Positions 40,941-49,413 are shown, counted from the stretch's first letter. The stretch: 60,017 nt of DNA from Flavobacterium sp. ACAM 123 (GCF_000264055.1 NZ_AJXL01000008.1:1-60017), one strand, 5' to 3'. Numbers and translations are program-made. The notes: generated by a model not told the origin, from the sequence alone.

Positions 40941-41843
40941 CTAGCCTTTTGCTTGTGTCAAATTATCTGGAACTACGATGATATAATTTGCAATTGTAGT
41001 TTTTTCATCATCTGTCATTTTATTCCATACGGATTGCATTACTGTAGTAATGGATTTTATTTTTAGACCAGGCTGAATTTTATTAATCCACCAAATTATA
41101 CCTTGTTGATAATTGGAATGGTAGGATCCTTCAAAATGAAATAAGAAATCACCCCGGTAAAAATTCTTGAGTGAAAAATAAGCCATCGTAGCGTCTTTAG
41201 AAGCTTGGGCAGTTTGTATGTTTAGTATATTTTGTGGAACATGTCCTCCCATATTATTAGCCATTTCTGCATAAGCTTTCGCGGTGGGGTCAAAATATTT
41301 ATCTAGATCTGGACCAATAAGCGCAAGTGCCTCTGGACTTAAATTTTTTAAAGCGCTTATTCCCATTTTGTTAATCATGGAAGCATATCTTCTGGGAATA
41401 TTCGTGGCAATAAAACGCAAGTTATTTTCTTTTGCAAAATCAACTAAAGGCCTATAATCGGTTTGATAATTGCTCCACAGCTGCGTTATTTCGGCAGTCA
41501 TTTTATCATCGGCATAATAACCTTTCAAATATTCATTGAGTACTAACTGATTTCCAGATTCAAACATTTCGGCTCCGAAAAATAATTTACGCCCTTTAAG
41601 TTTAAAAAAACTTTTACTCATTTCTAATTGCATCCAATGGGAAATTGGATTGTTGTGATATTCGCCAAAAAACACCATATCACTTACTATAAGGTCTTGA
41701 ATCATTATATCATAGTCTGCAGTTTTTCCATCGTTCCTAAATAACTGGAATGTCAGCTTGTTCTGGCCATTTGTTGTACCTATTGTGATCAGTAGTACTA
41801 AAAATGTTACGATGAAGTGTTTCATGTTTTTTATGGAATTCAA
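40941..41843 (-). CDS. ChaN-family haem-binding/Tiki-like lipoprotein or secreted protein
   Basis: 300 residues. Signal peptide MKHFIVTFLVLLITIGTTNGQ (start probably the ATG of MKHF, seven codons after MNSI). The PF04187 (ChaN) domain is clear: VFFGEYHNNPISHWMQLEM with the conserved Glu/His pairs, FFGAEMFESGNQLVLNEYL, NLRFIATNIPRRYA and a late HFEGSYHSNYQQGI. ChaN proteins bind haem or iron cofactors in the periplasm or outer membrane. Five bases after a SOUL haem-binding gene, which supports a haem-handling role for the pair. Confidence 0.82.
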   Translation of the reverse strand: MNSIKNMKHFIVTFLVLLITIGTTNGQNKLTFQLFRNDGKTADYDIMIQDLIVSDMVFFGEYHNNPISHWMQLEMSKSFFKLKGRKLFFGAEMFESGNQLVLNEYLKGYYADDKMTAEITQLWSNYQTDYRPLVDFAKENNLRFIATNIPRRYASMINKMGISALKNLSPEALALIGPDLDKYFDPTAKAYAEMANNMGGHVPQNILNIQTAQASKDATMAYFSLKNFYRGDFLFHFEGSYHSNYQQGIIWWINKIQPGLKIKSITTVMQSVWNKMTDDEKTTIANYIIVVPDNLTQAKG

Positions 41844-41848
41844 CTTTA

Positions 41849-42460
41849 TTATTTTTTAACTAGGTCTCTAGTTTCACTTTGCAACTCGACGATAACTTCG
41901 TTTTTACGATTAAAAACTTCAAAAGGAGGATTATACCCTAAAAAGTAAAACCGGTTGCTATATTTTATTCCCTCAGCATCTAAAGCTGCCTTCAATTTCT
42001 CTTTATACTTTTCTATTTTTGTATCATTGGCCCAACCGCCAAAGGTAATTGCTGCGACAGTTTTTGCCGGTTCATCACGAAATTCGATCTGCGATTCGAT
42101 GGGTTTAGGAAGCGTTTTTTTGTTGAATTTTTTGGGAACCAAGAACATAACCGTCATGGAGTCTTCGAGAGACATGGCGACAGGTGAGGTCATGGATATT
42201 TTTTCGTTTTTTTCATTTCCGCCAAAAATGTATCCGGCTAAAATAGAGAACCCTTTGCTGGATGCCTCTTTAAATTCCTTTGTCGAGAGTTTGACAGAAG
42301 TAAACAAACTTGCTTCGTAGCTGCGGATTTCAAATGTGTCGTATTTTTTATTGACGACATAAGGATAGGTTTCAATAGATTTTTGTTCATTCATAGCATA
42401 AAGTTGTACCGCAACAAAGGCTAAGAGCACTACTCCGAGTGAGATAAATAGTATTTTCAT
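41849..42460 (-). CDS. SOUL-family haem-binding protein
   Basis: 203 residues. An N-terminal hydrophobic anchor (MKILFISLGVVLLAFVAVQLYA), then a SOUL domain: YDTFEIRSYEASLFTSV, FSILAGYIFGGNEKNEKISMTSPVAM, MFLVPKKF, LPKPIESQI and a late FLGYNPPFEVFNRKNEVIVEL. SOUL proteins bind haem by hydrophobic contacts and sometimes a His or Cys; here it is membrane-anchored facing the periplasm. It is first in a two-gene unit with the ChaN gene. Intact. Confidence 0.9.
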   Translation of the reverse strand: MKILFISLGVVLLAFVAVQLYAMNEQKSIETYPYVVNKKYDTFEIRSYEASLFTSVKLSTKEFKEASSKGFSILAGYIFGGNEKNEKISMTSPVAMSLEDSMTVMFLVPKKFNKKTLPKPIESQIEFRDEPAKTVAAITFGGWANDTKIEKYKEKLKAALDAEGIKYSNRFYFLGYNPPFEVFNRKNEVIVELQSETRDLVKK

Positions 42461-42670
42461 TATTCGAATTTAAGGATATTGTTATTTTAATTTTAAAGGA
42501 GCACCAACATTCAGTAGCTTTACGCTGTTACTGTATACATGGACTAATTTCTTTCTTTTAAAGATAAGGGATTTTTGGGAAGAAAACGTCAAAGTTACTA
42601 CAGAGTTAATTATAGCACCAAATCTCCTTCTATTTTGTTATTATTATTTTTTATTTTCATCTCGAATAAG

Positions 42671-42957
42671 TCAAAGTTTTTCGTCCAAAAATTTTCTTCT
42701 GATTTCTTTTCCTTGTGAATCGGATTTAATGATATCCCACGAAATTCGAGCCGTTTTTTCTTTTGGAAAGTAGTTGACTCCACCTGCTCCTATAATTTCA
42801 TAATTTTCTTCAACTACAAAGTAATCTTCTACTTCTTTATCAAGATATTCTATTAAGTATTTTTCTTCTGCGGAGTCAAAAAATTGAGGTGTGTTTGGCC
42901 TTAGAATTCAATCACTGCGATTTTGTCTGGCTGTTTATAGGGTCTTATTTTTAGGGT
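42671..42957 (-). pseudogene. Decayed GNAT acetyltransferase fragment
   Basis: The minus strand reads IRPYKQPDKIAVIEF, a frameshift near 42905, then TPQFFDSAEEKYLIEYLDKE, VEENYEIIGAGGVNYFPKEK and TARISWDIIKSDSQGKEIRRKF before TGA (42671-42673). In intact relatives the acetyl-CoA loop reads GKGIGRKL; here the glycines are lost and the C-terminal half is missing. Confidence 0.7.
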
Positions 42958-43099
42958 CTTTTCTCAAATTAATGGTGCTTGTTTTACTTCCTACGAACTT
43001 CAGCCTATTTTCGATGCTTGCTGGCCAGCTACTGATTATTTCCATGTTATTGTTTTGAAATACTAGAATTTTTTAGAAACAATAGTTATATCAACTTCT

Positions 43100-43107
43100 T
43101 ATCTTTG
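43100..43107 (+). promoter_or_regulatory. -7 box of the alpha/beta hydrolase gene
   Basis: TATCTTTG matches TAnnTTTG and lies 35 bases before the ATG. No -33 TTTG at normal spacing. Confidence 0.5.
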
Positions 43108-43142
43108 TTCTACTTATTTATTGAAGTCTAAAAGTAAAAAAA

Positions 43143-43985
43143 ATGATATTAAATAGAAAATTTATTCTTAAAGGAGCGTTACAAGAGCAATTTACAATAG
43201 ATTTGAGTTATTCTGAATCTCCCGAACAAAAAGGGGTAATCATCTTTTGCCATGGATTTAAAGGCTTTAAAGACTGGGGTTGTTGGCAAATGATTGCCAA
43301 TTATTATGTAGAAAATGGTTTTACTTTCTTAAAGTTTAATTTTTCGCATAACGGAATGGGACTAGAAGATTCAGCCGAATTTACGGCTCTCGATAAATTT
43401 GCTACCAATACTTTAGGAAAGGAAATGGAAGATATTGGGAGCGTGGAACAATTTATAGTCAACGAATTACCAGAAATATTACCAGTAATAAACACTGATA
43501 ATATTTTCATTATCGGTCATAGCAAGGGAGGTGTTTCGGCATTACTGTATTGCGCGCACTTCGATACTAAAATTCAGAAAGTATGCACTTGGGCGAGTCC
43601 GTTTGATTTTCATCGCAGTTGGAATTCAAAATTTGTTGACAAGTGGAGAGCTGATGGAGTTCAGTATATTAAAAATGCAAGAACCAATCAAATGATGCCT
43701 TTGAACATATCAGTTTTGGAGGATCTGGAAACCAATAAAGAAAAGTACAGTTTGATTAATGCGGGTCAAAAGCTCCAAATTCCCTATTTGATTATTCAAG
43801 GAACCGATGATCAAGCGGTGAAAATGGAAGAATTCAATTTATTAAAGAAACATTTTACTAAGGCAAAAAGTCATGTTATTTTAGAAGCTAATCATGTTTT
43901 TGGAGGGTCACATCCGTATTTAGGAACAGCATTACCAGCACATACTCAAGAATTGGTAGATGTAACTAAGGAATTTTTCTTGTAG
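43143..43985 (+). CDS. Alpha/beta hydrolase
   Basis: 280 residues. Oxyanion-loop motif FCHGFKGFKDWG (about 37-48), nucleophile elbow GHSKGG (Ser near 127), Asp in IIQGTDDQAVKM (near 222) and His in ANHVFGGSHP (near 250). This matches dienelactone hydrolase-like/BAAT-type serine esterases; the substrate is not evident. Cytoplasmic. Single gene with its own promoter. All three catalytic residues are visible. Confidence 0.88.
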   Translation: MILNRKFILKGALQEQFTIDLSYSESPEQKGVIIFCHGFKGFKDWGCWQMIANYYVENGFTFLKFNFSHNGMGLEDSAEFTALDKFATNTLGKEMEDIGSVEQFIVNELPEILPVINTDNIFIIGHSKGGVSALLYCAHFDTKIQKVCTWASPFDFHRSWNSKFVDKWRADGVQYIKNARTNQMMPLNISVLEDLETNKEKYSLINAGQKLQIPYLIIQGTDDQAVKMEEFNLLKKHFTKAKSHVILEANHVFGGSHPYLGTALPAHTQELVDVTKEFFL

Positions 43986-44308
43986 CTGACACTAAACTCA
44001 AGGTATATAAGCTTGTCTGCAAAAAGACACTACAAAGATATAAGTTATTGTTTTGCAGAAGTACACAATATAACCGCTGCCATATGCGAAGGATTTTTTA
44101 AAAGTTTGTCGTTTCTTAGAAATCTCAAGCTATGCCACTTTTTTAGCTACTATTATATTGTTGTGTTTGTTTTTTAGTATAGGTAGTTAATGTTCCAGAG
44201 CTACACGGAGTTGCGGATTTTAGAAATGATCTTTCCACTACCGCAAAACGAATTTAGGAAAATAGAAGTTCAATTCAACAAAAACCTTGCAACTGTGTCT
44301 TACGTGTG
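43986..44308. other. Intergenic, nothing recognised
   Basis: About 320 bases between convergent genes. No clear terminator hairpin or remnant. Confidence 0.45.
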
Positions 44309-44773
44309 TTATGCAGGTTGCAAACCTGGTATTTTTGTTTTTATAGCTAATATAAGATTTTCATAGTTTTCAAAACTATCAGGTGAAATAATTAAGTTTT
44401 TTCCTGTTTTGAATTTTACAACACTTATGTGATATCCATTAGAAATATTGATGCCTCGCGTACTTCGAAGTATTGCTTTTTGTTTATCGATACTCAAAAT
44501 AGAATCGAAAGGAATATATTGTTTTGTTCTAAAAATTAAATATTTTTTTTCAATACCATTTTCCATAATCTTTAGAGAAAAAACTTTGAGTAAATCTATT
44601 GATACATATATAAAAAAGAGCAAAACTACAAAGCCAAGAACTAATGATTGTTTTGTTGTTTGGTCTGGATTTATTAATCCATTAATACAATAAGAGAAAA
44701 TCATCAGAAAAAGGAAAAATCCTATCCCTATTCTTATCCAAAATAATTTTCGAAATTCTGATTTGATTAGCAT
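44309..44773 (-). CDS. Small membrane protein with PH-like cytoplasmic domain
   Basis: 154 residues. Two membrane helices (about 13-32 and 43-63), then a soluble domain of about 90 residues with strands GIEKKYLIFRTKQYIPFDSILSI, AILRSTRGINISNGYHISVVKF and TGKNLIISPDSFENYENLI. This is the usual layout of bacterial PH-domain (bPH-type) membrane proteins. Function unknown. It stands alone. Confidence 0.55.
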   Translation of the reverse strand: MLIKSEFRKLFWIRIGIGFFLFLMIFSYCINGLINPDQTTKQSLVLGFVVLLFFIYVSIDLLKVFSLKIMENGIEKKYLIFRTKQYIPFDSILSIDKQKAILRSTRGINISNGYHISVVKFKTGKNLIISPDSFENYENLILAIKTKIPGLQPA

Positions 44774-44882
44774 TTAATTTTATTTATTGTGTTGCTCGTA
44801 CATGCTGCATAACTTGCAAAGGGTCTAACAAAGTCAGACTTACCTATCCTAATTAGGGTGGATGGGTCTGATAAAAAATTAG

Positions 44883-45112
44883 ACTTATTTATTAAGCTAA
44901 TATATAAATATAATAGTACAAATCATCTAGTTGTATTTATGCTGGGTAAAGGATAGCAGTGAAAATCCTTTTTTACTTTATGGAGAGATAGCGAAATAAA
45001 GAAAAAAGATTGTAACACATAGCTCGACCGCGCAGCAACTTAGTGGAAGCGGGGATACGCCGAAGAAATAGTCATAAAAAAATCCGACTGGCTAGCACCA
45101 ATCGGATTGCTG
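44883..45112 (+). ncRNA. Structured intergenic repeat, copy 2 (candidate RNA)
   Basis: Same blocks and order as copies 1 and 3: AGCTAATATATAAATA, GTAAAGGATAGCAGTGAAAA, TTTTTACTTTATG, GATAGCGAAATAAAG, GATTGTAACACATAGC, CGACCGC ... GCGGGG and the end hairpin ATCCGACTGG / CCAATCGGAT. The hairpin keeps pairing with one change. The upstream part shares AGCTAATATATAAATA with copy 1 and AATCATCTAGT with copy 3. Confidence 0.5.
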
Positions 45113-45185
45113 TAGTTATTAGCGATAAGAATACATCATAAAGTCCTTCGAGCTGCCTTCTTATCCTACTAATTTTAGTTTATTT

Positions 45186-47366
45186 TTAATGTTCCTCATT
45201 TCCAAAAGGTTTGATAATAATTCCTAAACTAAATATAAACCCGTCAGTAGGGGAGTATAGTTCAGGAAATACAGGGTTTTCGTGAGGAGGCAAAATCAGT
45301 GGCGAAAATCTACTTTGTCTTCTGTCCGTAAAGTTCTCAAAATTCACGAAAACGCTAGTGAACTTAAAATTGCGCATTACCAATAGACCTAAAGTAACAA
45401 AACCTGTCGTCTCTTTTGCATTTGATAAAAACTGCTTTCCTGTATAAAAGGTTTCGAAGCCGATGCGCCATTTTTGTGATTCATACATAAACACACTTCC
45501 GCCACTGTGCTTTGCGGTTAAAGGTTTTTGCGGATTTCCTTCTAAATAATTCAATTTAGTGTCTATTAGTGCATAATTTAGAAACCATCTAAAATCTTTG
45601 TAGCTGAACTTGATATTTGTTTCGGCTCCTTTGCTCAAAATTTTATCTGTTGCATTCTCATAGTTAAAGAAGCCGTCATTCGTGCTATTCAATAGTAAAG
45701 CATTGTTAATTGCGGTGACATAAAATAGTTGATTAATGGAAAAACCTACTTCGTCAAATAAGTTTGTTTTATAGTTTACATCAAAATTAACACCGTAAGA
45801 ACGTTCTGGTTTGAGTATTGATTTATCTATCGCGAGTACCTCCTTAAAATTAATATATTCAGCCTCTTCGGTAAAAATATCAGGAATTTTATATCCTAAA
45901 CCACCACCAATTCTGCTCGAAAATCCGCCGTCAATTTTGTAGAGCAAGGACAACCTTGGAAGTGGAAAAAAGCCAAAATCAGTATTGTAATCACCTCTTA
46001 ATCCTGTTTCCAAGATCCAATTGTCTGAAAGGTCATAAATGTTGTTGACAAACATTCCATAAGTAAGATCTTTTTGGTCGCGCTGCAGTGGAGTAGTATC
46101 ATTTTCATCAAAATTTGAGGAGTATACATTTGCGCCAATAATCCATTCCGTTTTTTGAGATTCTCTTTGATAATTAATTTCGGTGAAGGTATTGATTTGT
46201 TTACCATCAAAATTAAAATCAGGAACAGTAAGATTTCGGTCAAAAAAGGAGATGCTATTTTTGACATGAAAAGAACTCACGGAATCCAGTTGCGTTTGAT
46301 AGACTGCTTGACTGCTCAATCTTTTCGAAATATTTTCTTCGGTATATTGGTGAATTCCATTTTTACCACTTTTAATCGCTGTCATATCGCCACCGATTCT
46401 ATCATCGTAAGTCCCGTTCAATCCAAACCAAAGAGTAGTTTTTTCTGATGGGTAATAATAGAATTTAGGATTAAATGAGATGGATTTCGTTTTGGGTAAA
46501 TTGCTAAAGTCATCGTCTTCTGTGTCGTATGCTTTTTGATAATGTCCTGAGCCGTATAAAGAAACACCATAATTCTCGTTCCTTTTGCTATAAAATACAT
46601 TTGCGGTGCTTCCTAATGCCTGTGTTTGAGTGAGCATAATATCTAAAACGGGGTCATTACCTGGTGTTTTTGATACCATATTTACCAAACCTGCAATAGC
46701 GCCGCCTCCGTAAAGTGTAGAAGAACTTCCTTTAATAATCTCAAACTGTTGCAAGTCTAAGGGCGGAATTTGCAAAATACTCAAACCACTTGAAAATCCT
46801 CCATATAGTGGAAATCCGTCTCTTAAAAGTTGTGTGTATCGTCCATCAAGACCTTGAATCTTAATGTTTGTACTTCCGCTACTTAAAGACGTTTGCTGCA
46901 TTTGTATTCCTGTGCTTTCGCGAAGTACCATAGAAATGTTGGTTGGGTTCATAGCTGCTTTTTCGCCCAATTCTTCACCACCAATAAACTCGATTCTTGT
47001 TGGAATTTTCCTAACGGTTCTTGTACTTCTCGACGATTGTACCACCACCTCGTCCAGTTCTTGATCGTCGTCAGTTGTTAATTTGAAAATTAAAGCTACA
47101 GTACTGGGTGTTAAAATACTTGTTTTGAGGGTTCTATATCCCAAATATGATATTGAGATAAGATGCGTTCCATTTGGAATTTCGGTAAAAGTGGCATTTC
47201 CGTCACGATCCGTTATTGCCCCTTTTTCTAATTTTTCAAAGTAAACCGTTGCACCCAATAAGGGTTCGTTTTCTGTAATTACTTTTATTTGCACGGCTGA
47301 TGTTTGCGCTTTTAATGAAAAGCACGCTGTAATGATGAGCATTGCGCTCAAGATGTATTTCTTCAT
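45186..47366 (-). CDS. TonB-dependent receptor of a metal operon
   Basis: 726 residues. Signal peptide (MKKYILSAMLIITACFSLKAQ); carboxypeptidase-like regulatory domain about 22-105 (GATVYFEKLEKGAITDRDG); TonB box-like and plug domain about 110-235 (NIKIQGLDGRYTQLLRDGFPL, GSSSTLYGGGAIAGLVN); then a 22-strand-type barrel ending FSLGIIIKPFG. Outer membrane, energised by TonB. It is last in the ArsR-MerTP-GDCCVxC-small protein series, so it probably imports or senses a metal or metal complex. It belongs to the FepA/CirA-like group rather than SusC (no SusD follows). Confidence 0.88.
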   Translation of the reverse strand: MKKYILSAMLIITACFSLKAQTSAVQIKVITENEPLLGATVYFEKLEKGAITDRDGNATFTEIPNGTHLISISYLGYRTLKTSILTPSTVALIFKLTTDDDQELDEVVVQSSRSTRTVRKIPTRIEFIGGEELGEKAAMNPTNISMVLRESTGIQMQQTSLSSGSTNIKIQGLDGRYTQLLRDGFPLYGGFSSGLSILQIPPLDLQQFEIIKGSSSTLYGGGAIAGLVNMVSKTPGNDPVLDIMLTQTQALGSTANVFYSKRNENYGVSLYGSGHYQKAYDTEDDDFSNLPKTKSISFNPKFYYYPSEKTTLWFGLNGTYDDRIGGDMTAIKSGKNGIHQYTEENISKRLSSQAVYQTQLDSVSSFHVKNSISFFDRNLTVPDFNFDGKQINTFTEINYQRESQKTEWIIGANVYSSNFDENDTTPLQRDQKDLTYGMFVNNIYDLSDNWILETGLRGDYNTDFGFFPLPRLSLLYKIDGGFSSRIGGGLGYKIPDIFTEEAEYINFKEVLAIDKSILKPERSYGVNFDVNYKTNLFDEVGFSINQLFYVTAINNALLLNSTNDGFFNYENATDKILSKGAETNIKFSYKDFRWFLNYALIDTKLNYLEGNPQKPLTAKHSGGSVFMYESQKWRIGFETFYTGKQFLSNAKETTGFVTLGLLVMRNFKFTSVFVNFENFTDRRQSRFSPLILPPHENPVFPELYSPTDGFIFSLGIIIKPFGNEEH

Positions 47367-47419
47367 TGAAGATATAAATTGATTAACTAAATTGTTTTTT
47401 TGACTTTATAGTCAGTTAA

Positions 47420-47737
47420 CTAGCTAATTAATTGTGGCGGTTGCCAAATATTAGAATCAAAATCAAAACGGTAGATTGATTGATAAGAAGAAAAAACGGC
47501 TGTTGAAATTTCAGTAATTACTTCAAAATTGAACGACATAAGGGGTTCAGAGGTAATAGACATTCCGCAACAGTCGCAAATACAAGTAACAGGACATGAA
47601 TCATCGCTGTCGTTTTGATGATTGTGGTTCACACTTATTTCATCTTGGTGTTGGTCTCCCGTATTATTACGGTCAGAACAAGGTTTTATTGACAAAAAAA
47701 GTAGTATCAGCGATAATATGATTGTTATTCCTTTCAT
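47420..47737 (-). CDS. Secreted Cys/His-rich small protein (DUF6660-like)
   Basis: 105 residues from ATG at 47737 (MKGITIILSLILLFLSI, a good signal peptide); the longer frame starts with a non-standard codon. The mature part has a His/Asp-rich stretch (DQHQDEISVNHNHQNDSDD) and SCPVTCICDCCGM, which offers many metal ligands. It resembles the small DUF6660 proteins that accompany cation-related TonB receptors in flavobacteria; the name is from memory. A periplasmic metal-binding role is likely, not proven. It lies between the GDCCVxC gene and the receptor. Confidence 0.65.
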   Translation of the reverse strand: MKGITIILSLILLFLSIKPCSDRNNTGDQHQDEISVNHNHQNDSDDSCPVTCICDCCGMSITSEPLMSFNFEVITEISTAVFSSYQSIYRFDFDSNIWQPPQLIS

Positions 47738-47849
47738 AATCGATCGCAAAGTTAATAAATACAATTTTTATACTACTGAATTTGTTTTGTTTGTTTTTTG
47801 TGATGATGTTCTCTTATGTATTGGGGAAAGCAAATGTGACGTTGGCTTT

Positions 47850-48056
47850 TCAGCAACAGCTTTCTTTCTGTTGTATCGAAGGGCATTTTACGGAACCATA
47901 ACTGCAATATACACAACAGTCACCATCGTTTGGACGTAATACTTTTTTACAGCTCTCACATTCATAAAAGAATTGACAGGATTCTGTAGGCATTTGCTCT
48001 ACTTTTTTATGTCCGCAGTTTGGACAAGTAATTTCTGATTTTAATTGGATTTCCAT
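47850..48056 (-). CDS. GDCCVxC-domain protein
   Basis: 68 residues. An N-terminal zinc-ribbon-like CPNCGHKKVEQMP and YECESCKKVLRP, then the signature GDCCVYCSYGSVKCPSIQ and a terminal ESCC. The family name refers to GDCCVxC; some members carry selenocysteine, but here all positions are ordinary Cys codons. It overlaps the end of merTP by 16 bases. Likely a thiol protein that handles mercury or a similar soft metal in the cytoplasm; the function of the family is not established. Confidence 0.8.
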   Translation of the reverse strand: MEIQLKSEITCPNCGHKKVEQMPTESCQFFYECESCKKVLRPNDGDCCVYCSYGSVKCPSIQQKESCC

Positions 48057-48676
48057 TCGTTTTCTTTTTTGTTAGTTACTTCGTAGCCTGTCGAGTTAAT
48101 TACTTTCGCAATTTCCGTTTCATTGGTTTTGGTCCTGTCAAATTCAATGATTGCGTTTCTATTTTCGTAGGATGTTTTTGAGGTTACAATTCCGCTGAGT
48201 TTATTTACTTTATTGTTGACGTGTTCTTCACAACTCGCACAAGTCATTCCACTGATTTTAAATTCGGTTGTTTGAATGTCTAATTTATCAACTGCGATTA
48301 TTTGCTTTTCTGTGTTTGGGTAGAATATTCCAGAATAATATGGGAGTGCCAGCATTACAACTGCAAATCCCGTTGTAATTCCTAAAAATACTTTTGATTG
48401 AATAAATTTTGGTTTTCCGGGTTCACCTGCAGGTAACACGTCCGTTTCACATCCGCAGTCGATTTCATTTTTAGGTTTTAATTTATGATACCAAGCAAAA
48501 CTAAGAACCAAAATTGTCACCCCAATTAGATAAGGTCTAAAAGGTTCTATCCAAGAAAATGTTGAGACAATTCCGCTTGTTCCTGCGATTAGAGCCAAAA
48601 CAGGTGTAATACAGCATAATGAAGCTGTAATTGCGGTGAGCAAACCTGCACCTATTAATTTGGTTTCACTTTTCAT
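48041..48676 (-). CDS. merTP: Mercuric transport fusion protein MerTP
   Basis: 211 residues. N-terminal MerT-like membrane part with a Cys pair in TM1 (ITASLCCITPVLAL) and three helices, a Cys pair CGCE in a loop (IDCGCETDV), then a C-terminal heavy-metal-associated domain (about 138-205) with GMTCASC. MerT brings Hg2+ across the inner membrane and the HMA part acts as MerP. The ATGA overlap with arsR indicates coupling. No mercuric reductase MerA is present in the window, which is odd for a Hg2+ importer. Confidence 0.85.
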   Translation of the reverse strand: MKSETKLIGAGLLTAITASLCCITPVLALIAGTSGIVSTFSWIEPFRPYLIGVTILVLSFAWYHKLKPKNEIDCGCETDVLPAGEPGKPKFIQSKVFLGITTGFAVVMLALPYYSGIFYPNTEKQIIAVDKLDIQTTEFKISGMTCASCEEHVNNKVNKLSGIVTSKTSYENRNAIIEFDRTKTNETEIAKVINSTGYEVTNKKENEWKSN

Positions 48677-49047
48677 ATCGCGTCTACTATTTTATTTTTA
48701 TCAAGTATTTCAAAAAACGGATGTAGTAATTTTTCGTATTCAGTAGTGAGTGAGTAAAAAATAGTTTGAGCTTCTCTATCAGTTTCTAATAGATTTCTGT
48801 CTTTCATTTTTCGCAAGTGTTGAGAGATAGCAGAAATGTTCATTCCAAGAATATCGCTTATATCACAAACGCAAAGTCTTTTTTCCTCAAAGAGTAGGTA
48901 AAGTATTTTAAGTCTTACGTTATTTCCAACCAATGAAAGTCCATTCGCTAAATAGTCAAAGGATTCATTTAATTGTAAAACGGTGTCTTTGCAACGGTTT
49001 ATTTGCTCGATATCTGCTTGTTGTCTTATGCAAGTATTATTTTCCAT
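48673..49047 (-). CDS. ArsR-family metal-sensing repressor
   Basis: 124 residues. Winged helix: NNVRLKILYLLFEEKRLCVCDI, the recognition helix NISAISQHLRKMKDRNLL and wing ETDREAQTIFYSL. CVC in the third helix region and Cys residues near the N-terminus (NTCIRQQ, NRCKD) are possible As/Hg/Cd ligands. First gene of the operon; it overlaps merTP by four bases. It probably represses the operon from the palindrome just upstream and releases on metal binding. The sensed metal is inferred from MerTP. Confidence 0.88.
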   Translation of the reverse strand: MENNTCIRQQADIEQINRCKDTVLQLNESFDYLANGLSLVGNNVRLKILYLLFEEKRLCVCDISDILGMNISAISQHLRKMKDRNLLETDREAQTIFYSLTTEYEKLLHPFFEILDKNKIVDAI

Positions 49048-49072
49048 GAAGTAAATGTACGTTATTTTATTA

Positions 49073-49090
49073 TTTAAGCAAATACTTAAA
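49073..49090 (-). promoter_or_regulatory. Palindromic operator upstream of arsR
   Basis: Perfect inverted repeat TTTAAG-N6-CTTAAA, 26 bases before the repressor ATG, in the position expected for auto-repression by an ArsR-type regulator. Confidence 0.5.
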
Positions 49091-49210
49091 CATAAAAAAT
49101 TAAAATAATACGATTTTGTTTGAACGGTTGTATTGTTTTGTCTTTTTCATAAATTTTTATATCACTTATATGTTCGTCCTACTTAGTAATTACACTTATA
49201 CAATGTTAAA

Positions 49211-49413
49211 ATTAAATAAATCATCTAGTAGTATTTATACTGCGTAAGGGATAGCAGTGAAAATCCTTTTTCACTTTATAAAGCGATAGCGGAATAAATA
49301 AAAAAAGATTGTAACGTATAGCCCGACCCCAGTGCAACGGAGTGGAAGTGGGGTTGCGCCCACAGAAAAACAAGACACAAAAAAATCCGATTGGCGTATA
49401 CCAATCGGATTTC
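49211..49413 (+). ncRNA. Structured intergenic repeat, copy 3 (candidate RNA)
   Basis: Aligns with copies 1 and 2 through GGATAGCAGTGAAAATCC, TTTCACTTTATA, GCGATAGCGGAATAAA, AAGATTGTAACG, ATAGCCCGACC and the end hairpin ATCCGATTGG / CCAATCGGAT. The inner stem is CCCCA / TGGGG here versus CCGC / GCGG in copies 1 and 2; both arms change together, which supports a real RNA helix. As in the other copies, it lies between two minus-strand genes. Confidence 0.5.

Noticed and set aside
46155-46448. Open frames on both strands inside the TonB receptor gene
   Set aside because: Out-of-frame shadows of the receptor coding sequence.
37909-49413. CRISPR array or insertion sequence to explain the three repeats
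   Set aside because: Copies are about 200 nt long, several kb apart, without regular spacers, terminal inverted repeats, transposase or visible target duplication.
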